Part shown: positions 7,120 through 14,457 of the stretch, piece by piece
Position numbering within the stretch: the stretch's first letter is position 1
Layout: each line of letters begins with the position of its first letter
Assembly (NCBI RefSeq): GCF_018531465.1
Contig: NZ_JAHDTF010000010.1
Coordinates: 62,001-126,000 of the forward strand
Origin: Sphaerisporangium fuscum
Lineage (GTDB): Bacteria; Actinomycetota; Actinomycetes; Streptosporangiales; Streptosporangiaceae
DNA: 64,000 nucleotides
Direction of reading: 5' to 3'
Translations under genes and position numbers: made by a program
The notes under the pieces: generated by a model
Databases searched by the model: none
What the model saw: only the letters and a program-made list of their open reading frames with translations
Told to the model about the DNA's origin: nothing

Positions 7120-8939
7120 TGAGATCCACCGGCCTCCCCATGGAACGCAGGCGCATCAGTTTCCGCTTCTCCGGCGATGGGCGCCACGCGACCTGCCTGG
7201 CCGCGCACGGCCGTGACGGGCTCGTGCCGGAACTGTGGGACCTCACCGGCCCCGCGCCCCGGCCCCGCCTGATCCCCACCCGGGGCGGCGAGACCTCCTG
7301 GACGCTCCCGCTTCCGACCGGCGACGGCGACGTGCTGCTGTGCCGCCACGGCAAGGGGTCGGCGCGGCTGCTGCTCGCCGTCCCCGGCCCGGACGGCGCG
7401 GCGGCCGAGGAGTACGAGCTGCTCGCCCCCCGCAGCAAAGGGCTCAGGCTCGTCGCCGGCGTCGCACCGGGCACCGCCGCCCTGCTGTTCGAGAGCGGCG
7501 AGGACGGGCGGACCACGGTGTGGCGCGTGCCGGGGCGCGCCGAACCTCCCGAGCCGGTGGCCGAGCTGGCCGGCGCGACCGGTGGCGGAGTATGGCTCGA
7601 CGAGGAGGGCCGGCATCTCGCGCTGGCCCGCCCCGAGCCGGGAGCCGGCGGCGCGATCGTCCTCGACCTCGCCACGGGTCTCACCGCGCCGCTGCGAGGG
7701 CCGGCGGACGGCGAGCACCTGCTCATGGCCGCGCCGCGCACCGGCGTGCTGCTGACGGCGGCCCGGTGTGACGGCGCGTTCCGCCTCGGCGTCCGGCACC
7801 GCGACGACCCCGCGCCGACGGTGTTCCCCGAGCGGCTGAACCACGTCGAGGGCACCGTCGCGCCCCTGGCCCTGGATCCCACCGGACGGCACCTGGCCCT
7901 GTCGGTCGCCCGTCGCTGCAGGTCCCACCTGCTGCTGCACGATCTGGTGGCGGACACCGCCGTCGAGGCCGGGCTCCCGGCCGGAACGGTGCAGCAGACG
8001 GCGCGCTGGACCAGCGGCGGGCTGCACCTGCTGCACAGCACGCCGGATCGTCCGCTCGGCGTGGTCACCCTGCCCGACCCGCTCCGTCACCCGGCGGTGG
8101 CCGCCGCCGAGGAGCACCCGGGCCGCTGGGCGCCCGCCCGGACGATCGCGTACCAGGGCCCGGCCGGGCCCATCGAGGCCGTCGTCTACGGCGACCCGGT
8201 GGCGAGCGAGCAGGTGGTCCTGGCGCTGCACGGCGGCCCGGAGGCCGCCTGGCACTTCGGGTTCGAGCCGCTGTTCCAGCGGATGGCCGCCGCGGGCATG
8301 GCGGTGGTGGCCCCCAACCAGCGGGGGAGCACCGGCTACGGCGCCGCGCACCGCGACGCGATCCATGGCGCGTGGGGCGGCCCCGACCTCGAGGACATCG
8401 TCCATCTGGGACGCACGCTGGCCGGCGCCCGTGGCCCCGGCGGGCGGCGGCCGATGCTGTACGGCATCAGCTACGGCGCCTACCTGGCCCTGCTGGCCGC
8501 CGCCGCGGAGCCGGACCTGTGGGACCGCGCCGCCGTCATCGCGCCGTTCCTGTCGGGCCCGGAGCTGTACCGGGACGGGCCGCCCAGCGTGCGCGCGCTG
8601 CTCGACCGGCTCGGCGGCCGCGCGGAGCTCGACGACGCGCTCGGCCCGCGCGACCTGGCCCGGCTGGCCGGCCGGATGCGCCCGCCGATCATGATCGTGC
8701 ACGGCCTGCAGGACTCGGTCATCCCGGTCGCCCATTCCCGGCGGCTGTACGGCCGGCTGCTGGCGGCCGGTCACCCCGTGCCGCCGGTCTACCTGGAGAT
8801 CCCCGAAGCCGACCACGACCCGCTGGCCTCCGCCGCCGGGCACCTGGTCACCGGGCGCCTCATCGACTTCCTGGGCGACGGGGCCGCGCGGACCGGCCAG
8901 GCCGGCTCCCTCCACACGAGGACGGCTCTGCCCGCCTAG
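7119..8939 (+). CDS. S9 prolyl-oligopeptidase-family protease, probable leader peptidase
   Basis: 606 residues with a beta-propeller-like N-terminal half and an alpha/beta-hydrolase C-terminal half. The catalytic triad is visible as Ser451 in GISYGAY, Asp532 in HGLQDS and His566 in EADHDP. There is no signal peptide or membrane segment, so it acts in the cytosol. It starts one base inside the synthetase stop (TGATG) and therefore is translated with it. In class III lanthipeptide systems, prolyl oligopeptidases of the FlaP/AplP kind remove the leader, usually after a Pro. All four precursors here have conserved Pro at leader positions 12 and 21, so that role is the natural inference. A second in-frame ATG at 7140 is possible. 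Confidence 0.9.
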   Translation: MRSTGLPMERRRISFRFSGDGRHATCLAAHGRDGLVPELWDLTGPAPRPRLIPTRGGETSWTLPLPTGDGDVLLCRHGKGSARLLLAVPGPDGAAAEEYELLAPRSKGLRLVAGVAPGTAALLFESGEDGRTTVWRVPGRAEPPEPVAELAGATGGGVWLDEEGRHLALARPEPGAGGAIVLDLATGLTAPLRGPADGEHLLMAAPRTGVLLTAARCDGAFRLGVRHRDDPAPTVFPERLNHVEGTVAPLALDPTGRHLALSVARRCRSHLLLHDLVADTAVEAGLPAGTVQQTARWTSGGLHLLHSTPDRPLGVVTLPDPLRHPAVAAAEEHPGRWAPARTIAYQGPAGPIEAVVYGDPVASEQVVLALHGGPEAAWHFGFEPLFQRMAAAGMAVVAPNQRGSTGYGAAHRDAIHGAWGGPDLEDIVHLGRTLAGARGPGGRRPMLYGISYGAYLALLAAAAEPDLWDRAAVIAPFLSGPELYRDGPPSVRALLDRLGGRAELDDALGPRDLARLAGRMRPPIMIVHGLQDSVIPVAHSRRLYGRLLAAGHPVPPVYLEIPEADHDPLASAAGHLVTGRLIDFLGDGAARTGQAGSLHTRTALPA

Positions 8940-9074
8940 CGCGCGGCAGCCGACCCTCCACCCCGCGCCGGTGGCCTCTCCACCCTGCGCGAACCCACCG
9001 ACTCCGGCCCGCATCGACGCGCCGGTGACCAAGGCCGTCTCGAACCCGAGCGGCACGCACGAAAGGAACCCGTC

Positions 9075-9203
9075 ATGGAACTCGACATCAACGCCCTGGA
9101 CATGCTGCCCGCCACCGGGGAGTCGCAGCTGTGGCCCTGCGAGCCGACCTGCAACCCCCACACCTGCGGCAACGAGGAGACCTGCTGGTACACGAAGCTC
9201 TGA
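9075..9203 (+). CDS. Lanthipeptide precursor 1 (42 aa)
   Basis: ATG 9075 is preceded by GAAAGGAA. The leader MELDINALDMLPATGES-QLWP resembles class III leaders, with the hydrophobic-x-x-Leu recognition helix appearing as I-N-A-L-D. The core starts at Cys22 and divides into CEPT / CNPHT / CGNEET / CWYT plus two residues: four Cys, each followed after 2-4 residues by Thr, with the next Cys immediately after that Thr. Of the four precursors it is the most different in the leader and has two prolines in the core. It is the first of four tandem genes between the leader peptidase and the exporters. Confidence 0.9.
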   Translation: MELDINALDMLPATGESQLWPCEPTCNPHTCGNEETCWYTKL

Positions 9204-9239
9204 CGACCCCGGCCCGTCACCACGGAAGGAAGGAACGCG

Positions 9240-9359
9240 ATGGAGATCGACGTCAAGGCGCTGGACATGCTCCCCGCCGTCAAGGAGTCCTCGCTGTGGC
9301 CCTGCCTCATCACCTGTGAGGTAGGGACCTGCGACGACAGCTGCTGGATCACCATCTGA
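9240..9359 (+). CDS. Lanthipeptide precursor 2 (39 aa)
   Basis: ATG 9240 follows GGAAGGAAGG. The leader MEIDVKALDMLPAVKES-SLWP is nearly identical to those of precursors 3 and 4. The core from Cys22 divides as CLIT / CEVGT / CDDS / CWIT plus Ile. It keeps the four Cys and four Ser/Thr arrangement with spacings of 2, 3, 2 and 2 residues. It is separated from gene 3 by a spacer that carries an imperfect hairpin. Confidence 0.9.
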   Translation: MEIDVKALDMLPAVKESSLWPCLITCEVGTCDDSCWITI

Positions 9360-9369
9360 CGAGATTCGT

Positions 9370-9396
9370 CACCGCCCCGGAGCCGACCGGGCGGTG
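9370..9396 (+). promoter_or_regulatory. Hairpin in the spacer between precursors 2 and 3
   Basis: Arms CACCGCCCCGG and CCGGGCGGTG pair with a single bulge around a six-base loop. It sits just after the stop of precursor 2 and before the next ribosome site. It has no U-tract, so it could slow 3' decay or cause partial termination. Confidence 0.45.
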
Positions 9397-9412
9397 GAAA
9401 AGGAGGAAAGCA

Positions 9413-9529
9413 ATGGAGATCGACGTCAAGGCGCTGGACATGCTCCCCGCCGCCGAGGAGTCCTCGCTGTGGCCCTGTGTCATCACGTGCACCATCTCGT
9501 GTGACTCGAGCTGCCTCATCACCGTCTGA
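9413..9529 (+). CDS. Lanthipeptide precursor 3 (38 aa)
   Basis: ATG 9413 follows AAAGGAGGAAAG, a strong ribosome site shared with precursor 4. The leader MEIDVKALDMLPAAEES-SLWP is the consensus of the family. The core is the most compact: CVIT / CTIS / CDSS / CLIT plus Val, giving four Cys-x-x-Ser/Thr units in a row. Extra Thr and Ser residues inside the middle units leave alternative dehydration sites. Confidence 0.9.
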   Translation: MEIDVKALDMLPAAEESSLWPCVITCTISCDSSCLITV

Positions 9530-9540
9530 CCAGGTCCCGT

Positions 9541-9565
9541 CACCGCCCCGGCGACCGGGGCGGTG
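9541..9565 (+). promoter_or_regulatory. Perfect hairpin in the spacer between precursors 3 and 4
   Basis: An 11-bp perfect stem (CACCGCCCCGG / CCGGGGCGGTG) with a CGA loop, directly after precursor 3. Its sequence is a refined copy of the previous spacer hairpin, so the unit gene-plus-hairpin appears to have been duplicated. Confidence 0.55.
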
Positions 9566-9581
9566 CGAAGGGAGGAAAGCA

Positions 9582-9716
9582 ATGGAGATCGACCTCAGGG
9601 CGCTGGACATGCTCCCGGCCGCCGAGGAGTCCTGGCTGTGGCCCTGCACGCTCACCTGCTTCGGCAAGACGTGCGAGGGCGACGAGACCTGCTACGTCAC
9701 CCTCAGCCTGGCCTAG
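9582..9716 (+). CDS. Lanthipeptide precursor 4 (44 aa)
   Basis: ATG 9582 follows GGGAGGAAAG. The leader MEIDLRALDMLPAAEES-WLWP keeps Pro12 and Trp20-Pro21. The core divides as CTLT / CFGKT / CEGDET / CYVT with a LeuSerLeuAla tail, so ring spacings would be 2, 3, 4 and 2. It ends 70 bases before the first exporter gene, with a strong hairpin in between. Confidence 0.9.
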   Translation: MEIDLRALDMLPAAEESWLWPCTLTCFGKTCEGDETCYVTLSLA

Positions 9717-9722
9717 TGCAGT

Positions 9723-9753
9723 CCCCGGTCGCCGCCGCCGGCGGTGACCGGGG
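9723..9753 (+). promoter_or_regulatory. Hairpin between the precursor genes and the exporter genes
   Basis: Arms CCCCGGTC and GACCGGGG, then a G-T position, then CCGCC/GGCGG around a GCC loop. It lacks a T-tract. It lies between precursor 4 and the ABC genes, where partial termination would make precursor mRNA more abundant than exporter mRNA. Confidence 0.5.
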
Positions 9754-9786
9754 TCCCGTCGCCGTACCGAGAGATGGAGAGAAAGG

Positions 9787-11547
9787 ATGTCAGATCCCGT
9801 GTCGGGCGCTGCCGGGGAGCGGGTGACGCACAGGCACAGTGACCGCCTTCTCGCCTCTCTCGCACGGCGCGCCTGGCGGCCGCTGGCGGTGGTCGCCGCC
9901 GGATCCGCCGCCGCCTCGGCCGCGACACTGGCCATGCCCGCCCTGCTGGCCGCCGCGGTCGACGAGGTGCTCGCGGGGGAGGACGCGCTCGCCGCGGTGG
10001 CGTGGCTGGCCCTGACCGTGGCCGTCTTCACCCTCGCCGACCTGGCGCGTACCATCGCCGGCGCCTCGTCCAACGCCTCGGCCACCTCGGCGCTGCGCCT
10101 GCGGCTCACCGGCCACGTCCTGCGTCTGGACGCCGGCGAGGCCCGCCGGTTCCCGACCGGGGAGCTGGCCACCCGGCTGGTGAGCAACACCGCCACTGCC
10201 GGACGTGTCCCGCTGACCCTGGTGGACACCGCCGCCGGGCTGGTCACCGCGGCGGGCGGGGTCACCGCGCTCTTCCTCGTCGACCGGTGGACCGGGCTCG
10301 CCTTCCTGGCCGGCCTGCCCGTCGCGCTCACCATGATCTTCTTCTTCGTCACCCGGATGTCCGGGCTGTACGACCGCTACCAGGAGGCGCAGGGCCACCT
10401 GGCCGCGCGTCTCACCGACACCCTGGCCGGCATCCGCACCGTACGCGCCTCCGGCACCGCCGATCGCGAGATCGCCCGCGTGCTCGCCCCGCTGCCCGGC
10501 CTTTCCGCGGCCGGGCGTGCCCTGTGGCGGGCCCAGGCCCGCGGCGTGTGGCGGATCGGCCTGGTGCTGCCGCTCATCGAGGTGATCGTCCTCGCGGTGG
10601 CGGGCCTCGGCGTCGTGGACGGCCGCCTGGCCCCCGGGCGGCTGCTGGCCGTGGCCGGGTACGCCACGCTGGGCCTGTCGTTCGTCGAACAGCTCGACGC
10701 GGTGATGAGCCTGGTCCAGGCCCGCTCGGCGGCGCGGCGGGTCTGCCAGGTGCTCGCCCTGCACACCCAGGTCCCCGGCACCCGTCCGGCGCCCGCAGGA
10801 CCCGGGACGCTGTCGTTGCGCGGCGTCACCGTGACGCGGGACGGCACCCCGCTGCTCGACGAACTCGACCTGGAGGTCCCCGCCGGGCTGCTGACCGCGG
10901 TCGTCGGGCCGTCCGGCGCGGGCAAGACGACGCTGGCCCTGGTGGCGGGCAGGTTGCTGGACCCCGACCGCGGGGAGGTGGTGCTCGACGGCCGGCCTCT
11001 GCGCGAGATCGCCCCCGAGTCCCTCCGCGACCTCGTCGCCTACGCCTTCGAGCGCCCCGCGCTCCTCGGCGGGGACCTGGCCTCGGCCATCGCCTACGGA
11101 AGGCCCGGGACCGGCCGCGCGGCCGTGCGGGAGGCCGCGGCCGCGGCCCGCGTCGACGACGTCATCCGCCGGCTCCCCCAGGGGTACGACACCCCGGCCG
11201 CGGGCGCGCCGTTGTCCGGCGGCGAACTCCAGCGCCTCGGCCTGGCTCGCGCGCTCGTACGGCGCGCACGGCTGACCGTGCTCGACGACGCCACCTCCAG
11301 CCTCGACACCGCGACCGAGGCTCAGGTCACCCGCGCCCTCGTGGACGGGATGCGCGGACGCACCCGCCTGGTCGTCGCGCACCGGGCGACGACCGCCGCC
11401 CGCGCCGACCTGGTCGTCTGGCTCGAAGGCGGCCGGGTCCGCGCCCGGGGCACCCACCGGGACCTCTGGACCGACCCGGCCTATCGCGCCCTGTTCGCCA
11501 CCGGGGACCTCAGCGAGAAGGAGGAACCGTGTCCGGTGCCGCGCTGA
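9787..11547 (+). CDS. ABC exporter subunit 1 (membrane-NBD fusion) of the lanthipeptide cluster
   Basis: 586 residues with an N-terminal six-helix membrane domain and a C-terminal ATPase. The Walker A (GPSGAGKTT) lies near residue 375, the signature LSGGELQRLGLARAL near 477 and the Walker B near 500. The Walker B reads LTVLDDATSSLD, so the catalytic Glu is replaced by Asp, which suggests one degenerate ATP site in a heterodimer. It overlaps the next ABC gene by 19 bases and is probably its obligate partner, like RamA/RamB of the SapB system. Inferred role: export of the processed peptide. ATG 9787 has a GAGAAAGG site. Confidence 0.88.
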   Translation: MSDPVSGAAGERVTHRHSDRLLASLARRAWRPLAVVAAGSAAASAATLAMPALLAAAVDEVLAGEDALAAVAWLALTVAVFTLADLARTIAGASSNASATSALRLRLTGHVLRLDAGEARRFPTGELATRLVSNTATAGRVPLTLVDTAAGLVTAAGGVTALFLVDRWTGLAFLAGLPVALTMIFFFVTRMSGLYDRYQEAQGHLAARLTDTLAGIRTVRASGTADREIARVLAPLPGLSAAGRALWRAQARGVWRIGLVLPLIEVIVLAVAGLGVVDGRLAPGRLLAVAGYATLGLSFVEQLDAVMSLVQARSAARRVCQVLALHTQVPGTRPAPAGPGTLSLRGVTVTRDGTPLLDELDLEVPAGLLTAVVGPSGAGKTTLALVAGRLLDPDRGEVVLDGRPLREIAPESLRDLVAYAFERPALLGGDLASAIAYGRPGTGRAAVREAAAAARVDDVIRRLPQGYDTPAAGAPLSGGELQRLGLARALVRRARLTVLDDATSSLDTATEAQVTRALVDGMRGRTRLVVAHRATTAARADLVVWLEGGRVRARGTHRDLWTDPAYRALFATGDLSEKEEPCPVPR

Positions 11548-13355
11548 CCCGGTCGCCGTCGCGTCCGGCGGCCACGCCCCTCGCGGGGCCCGCCGTGCTC
11601 GGCGCGCCGCGCCTGCTGCTGGAGTTGCTCCGGCCCCGCAGGCGCCCGCTGGCCGTCGCCGTCGCCCTGTCCGCCGTGGAGTCGGCTCCGGCGCTGCTGT
11701 CCGGGCTGCTCGTCGCCGCCGCCGTCGACCACGGTTTCCTGGCGGGCAGGCCGGCCACCGGCCTCGCCCTCCTCGCCGTGCTGGCCGCGGTGATGACGCT
11801 CAAAGCGGTGGCCACCCGGCTGATGCTCCCCGTCCTGGCCGAGGTCGTCGAACCGCTGCGCGACGACCTCGTCCACGCCGTGGTCACCGCCGCCGTCACG
11901 CGCGCCGCCACCGGGGCCGAACCGCCCGACCCCGCCGCCGTCAACCGTCTCACCGCGCAGGTGGAAACGCTGCGAAACCTGATCTCCGCGCTGCTGCGCA
12001 GCACCCGCCAGCTCGGCATGTCGCTGGTCGCCGCGCTGGTGGGGCTGCTGGCCCTGTCCCCGCCGGCCGCCGCGATCGCCGCGGGCCCGGTGCTGCTGGC
12101 GCTGGCGGTGTTCGCCTGGCTGCTGCGCACGCTGGCCGGCCGGCAGCGCGCGCTGATCCTGGCCGACGAGCGGCTCACGGCCGAGGTCACCCCGATCCTG
12201 GCCGGACTGCGCGACGTCGCCGCCTGCCGGGCCCACGACCAGGCCGCCGCGACGGTGGAGGCCGCGGTCTCCGCGCAGGTGGCGGCCACCATGTCCATGG
12301 CCTGGGCCGGCACCGTCCGGCGGCTGATCGTCACGCTCGGCGTCCACGTCCCGCAGCTCGCCCTGCTGGTCGCCGCCCGCCCGCTGGTCGAGGGCGGTCA
12401 CCTGACCGCGGGGGAGGTCGTCGGCGCGGTGACCTACCTGGCCACCGGGATCGACCCGGCGCTGCGCACGCTCGTCAGCACGGTCGGTGGCTGGGGAGTG
12501 GCCCTCGCCGTCTCACTGCGCAGGATCGCCGAGTCCATCACCGTGCCGGTGAGCCCCCCGCCGGCCGGGACCGGGCGCGTCCCCGCAGGAGAGCGGCTGC
12601 GGGCCGAACGGCTGACCTTCGGCTACGCGCCCGCGGCGACACCGGTCGTCCGCGACCTCGACCTCACGATCCCCGAAGGGGGCCATCTGGCCGTGGTCGG
12701 CCCGAGCGGCGCCGGCAAGTCCACCTTGTCGCTGCTGCTCACCGGGCTTCTGCGCCCGACCGGTGGCCGGATACTGCTCGGCGCGCTCCCGCTCGGCGAG
12801 ATTCCGGAACACCGCCTGCGGACCGTGGTCGCCCTCGTGCCCCAGGAGGCGTACGTCTTCACCGGCACCGTCCGCGAGAACCTGGCCTACCTCCGCGCGG
12901 GGGAGACGCGGGGCGGCGACGCGCGGCTGCTGGCGGCGGCCTCCGCCGTGGGCGCCCTGCCGCTGGTCGAACGGCTCGGCGGGCTCGACGCCGTCGTCGA
13001 GGAACCCTCCTCGCTCTCCGCCGGGGAGAAGCAGCTCATCGCCCTGGCCCGCGTCCACGCCTCACCCGCGCGGATCGTCGTGCTGGACGAGGCGACCTGT
13101 CACCTCGACCCCGCCGCCGAGAAGCGCGCCGAGGAGGCGTTCGCCGCGCGCGACGGCACGCTCATCGTCATCGCGCACCGCATCAGCTCCGCCATGCGCG
13201 CGCGGCGCGTCCTGCTGATGGACGGCACCACCACGATCTCCGGGACGCATCCGGAACTGCTCACCCGATCGCCCCTGTACGCCGACCTGGTCGGCCACTG
13301 GCGGGGCGACGCCTGCGCCGCAGGTGCGACCACCGAGGAAAGGACCACGCCATGA
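11529..13355 (+). CDS. ABC exporter subunit 2 (membrane-NBD fusion) of the lanthipeptide cluster
   Basis: 608 residues from GTG 11529, which sits behind GAAGGAGG and inside the end of the preceding ABC gene. The membrane domain comes first, then an ATPase with Walker A GPSGAGKST (about residue 393), signature LSAGEKQLIALARVH (about 496) and a canonical Walker B IVVLDEATCHLD (about 516). The intact Glu complements the degenerate site of subunit 1, the usual asymmetric heterodimer arrangement. The signature is LSAGE rather than LSGGQ. The stop overlaps the radical SAM start (ATGA). Confidence 0.88.
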   Translation: MSGAALTRSPSRPAATPLAGPAVLGAPRLLLELLRPRRRPLAVAVALSAVESAPALLSGLLVAAAVDHGFLAGRPATGLALLAVLAAVMTLKAVATRLMLPVLAEVVEPLRDDLVHAVVTAAVTRAATGAEPPDPAAVNRLTAQVETLRNLISALLRSTRQLGMSLVAALVGLLALSPPAAAIAAGPVLLALAVFAWLLRTLAGRQRALILADERLTAEVTPILAGLRDVAACRAHDQAAATVEAAVSAQVAATMSMAWAGTVRRLIVTLGVHVPQLALLVAARPLVEGGHLTAGEVVGAVTYLATGIDPALRTLVSTVGGWGVALAVSLRRIAESITVPVSPPPAGTGRVPAGERLRAERLTFGYAPAATPVVRDLDLTIPEGGHLAVVGPSGAGKSTLSLLLTGLLRPTGGRILLGALPLGEIPEHRLRTVVALVPQEAYVFTGTVRENLAYLRAGETRGGDARLLAAASAVGALPLVERLGGLDAVVEEPSSLSAGEKQLIALARVHASPARIVVLDEATCHLDPAAEKRAEEAFAARDGTLIVIAHRISSAMRARRVLLMDGTTTISGTHPELLTRSPLYADLVGHWRGDACAAGATTEERTTP

Positions 13356-14404
13356 GCACCCCGACGGGGCCGAGCGACGTCGTCTGGGACGTCACCTACG
13401 CCTGCCCGCTGCGATGCGTGCACTGCTACTCCGAGTCGGGCAGGCGTCCGGCCCGGCAGCTGAGCCATGACGAGATGCTCAGGGTCGCCGACGCGATCAT
13501 CTCCCTGCGCCCGCAGTCGGTGGAGTTCGCCGGCGGCGAGCCGCTGCTGGTCAGAGGCCTCATCGAGGTCGCAGGGCGGATCAGGGCGGCGGGGGTGGCC
13601 GTCAACTGCTACACCGGCGGATGGACGCTCGACCGCCGGTCGGCCGAGGAGGTGACCCGGGTCTTCTCCCGGATCACCGTGAGCGTCGACGGGGCGAGCG
13701 CCGAGGTGCACGACCGGATCCGCGGGCGAGCCGGTTCGTTCGAGCGGGCGATGAACGCGCTGGCCGTCCTGGACGGCCTCTCCAGGGAGCGGGTGGCCGC
13801 CGGCCTCGGCCCGGTCGAGTTCGGGGTCGACTACGCGGTCCTGCGGTCCAACCTCCACCAGCTGGAGGAGTTCTGCGGCACGGTCGCGCCCCGCTTCCCG
13901 CACCTGCGGTTCCTCGCCTTCGCCGCCGCGGTGCCGGCCGGCCTGGCCAGCAGGGAGGGGTTCGCCGAGCACGAGCTGCTGGACTTCGACCGGCTGCGCG
14001 AGCTGGTGAGCGGCGTCGAACGCCTGCGCTCCCTCGCCCCCCGGTCGGTCCGGGTGACGGCGTCGGACAACATGATCTTGATGATGCATCCGAACCTCCT
14101 GAAGCGGTACGGGTTCCCGCTGCTGCAGGTGGAGCCGGACGGGGAGGTCCGTGCGATGCCGATGTACGAGGGCACGGTCGGCAGCCTCCTCACCGAGGAC
14201 GCCGGCACGCTGTGGCGGCGCGCCGTCGACAGGTGGAGCGACCCGCTGGTGGTGGAGGCGCTGTCGGCGGTCCGCTCGATGGAGGACTGGTCGGAGGCGA
14301 CCCGGCGCATCGACCGCCACTTCGGCACCGAAGAGGACCGCCGCCGCATCGACCGCCGCCCGCCCTACACCTCGGGGGCCCGTGTCTCGTCCCTGGTGCC
14401 GTGA
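13352..14404 (+). CDS. Radical SAM peptide-modifying enzyme with a cysteine-free SPASM-like C-terminus
   Basis: 350 residues. The radical SAM cluster motif is CPLRCVHC (Cys18, Cys22, Cys25), followed by the GGEP segment (FAGGEPLL) and the SVDGASAEVHDRIRG stretch typical of the SPASM-containing peptide maturases. The C-terminal part still has the SPASM layout (LLQVEPDGEVRAMPMYEGTVGSL, then LWRRAVDRW). At the position normally occupied by CP it has MP, and no auxiliary-cluster cysteines remain. It is the last gene of the lanthipeptide operon, coupled by ATGA. It presumably adds a second modification such as epimerisation or a carbon-linked crosslink; the reaction cannot be read from the sequence. 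Confidence 0.88.
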   Translation: MSTPTGPSDVVWDVTYACPLRCVHCYSESGRRPARQLSHDEMLRVADAIISLRPQSVEFAGGEPLLVRGLIEVAGRIRAAGVAVNCYTGGWTLDRRSAEEVTRVFSRITVSVDGASAEVHDRIRGRAGSFERAMNALAVLDGLSRERVAAGLGPVEFGVDYAVLRSNLHQLEEFCGTVAPRFPHLRFLAFAAAVPAGLASREGFAEHELLDFDRLRELVSGVERLRSLAPRSVRVTASDNMILMMHPNLLKRYGFPLLQVEPDGEVRAMPMYEGTVGSLLTEDAGTLWRRAVDRWSDPLVVEALSAVRSMEDWSEATRRIDRHFGTEEDRRRIDRRPPYTSGARVSSLVP

Positions 14405-14414
14405 CGACGTGACG

Positions 14415-14441
14415 GGGCCCGGAGGGGATGCCTCCGGGCCC
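14415..14441. terminator. Bidirectional terminator at the end of the RiPP operon
   Basis: An 11-bp perfect stem (GGGCCCGGAGG / CCTCCGGGCCC) with a five-base loop. It sits between the convergent radical SAM and collagenase genes. Confidence 0.75.
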
Positions 14442-14457
14442 GGGGGCACGGATCGGA

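Noticed and set aside
8940..9074. A fifth precursor peptide before precursor 1
   Set aside because: No frame has the MEIDxKALDMLP leader or the Cys-x-x-Thr pattern; the sequence looks like plain spacer.
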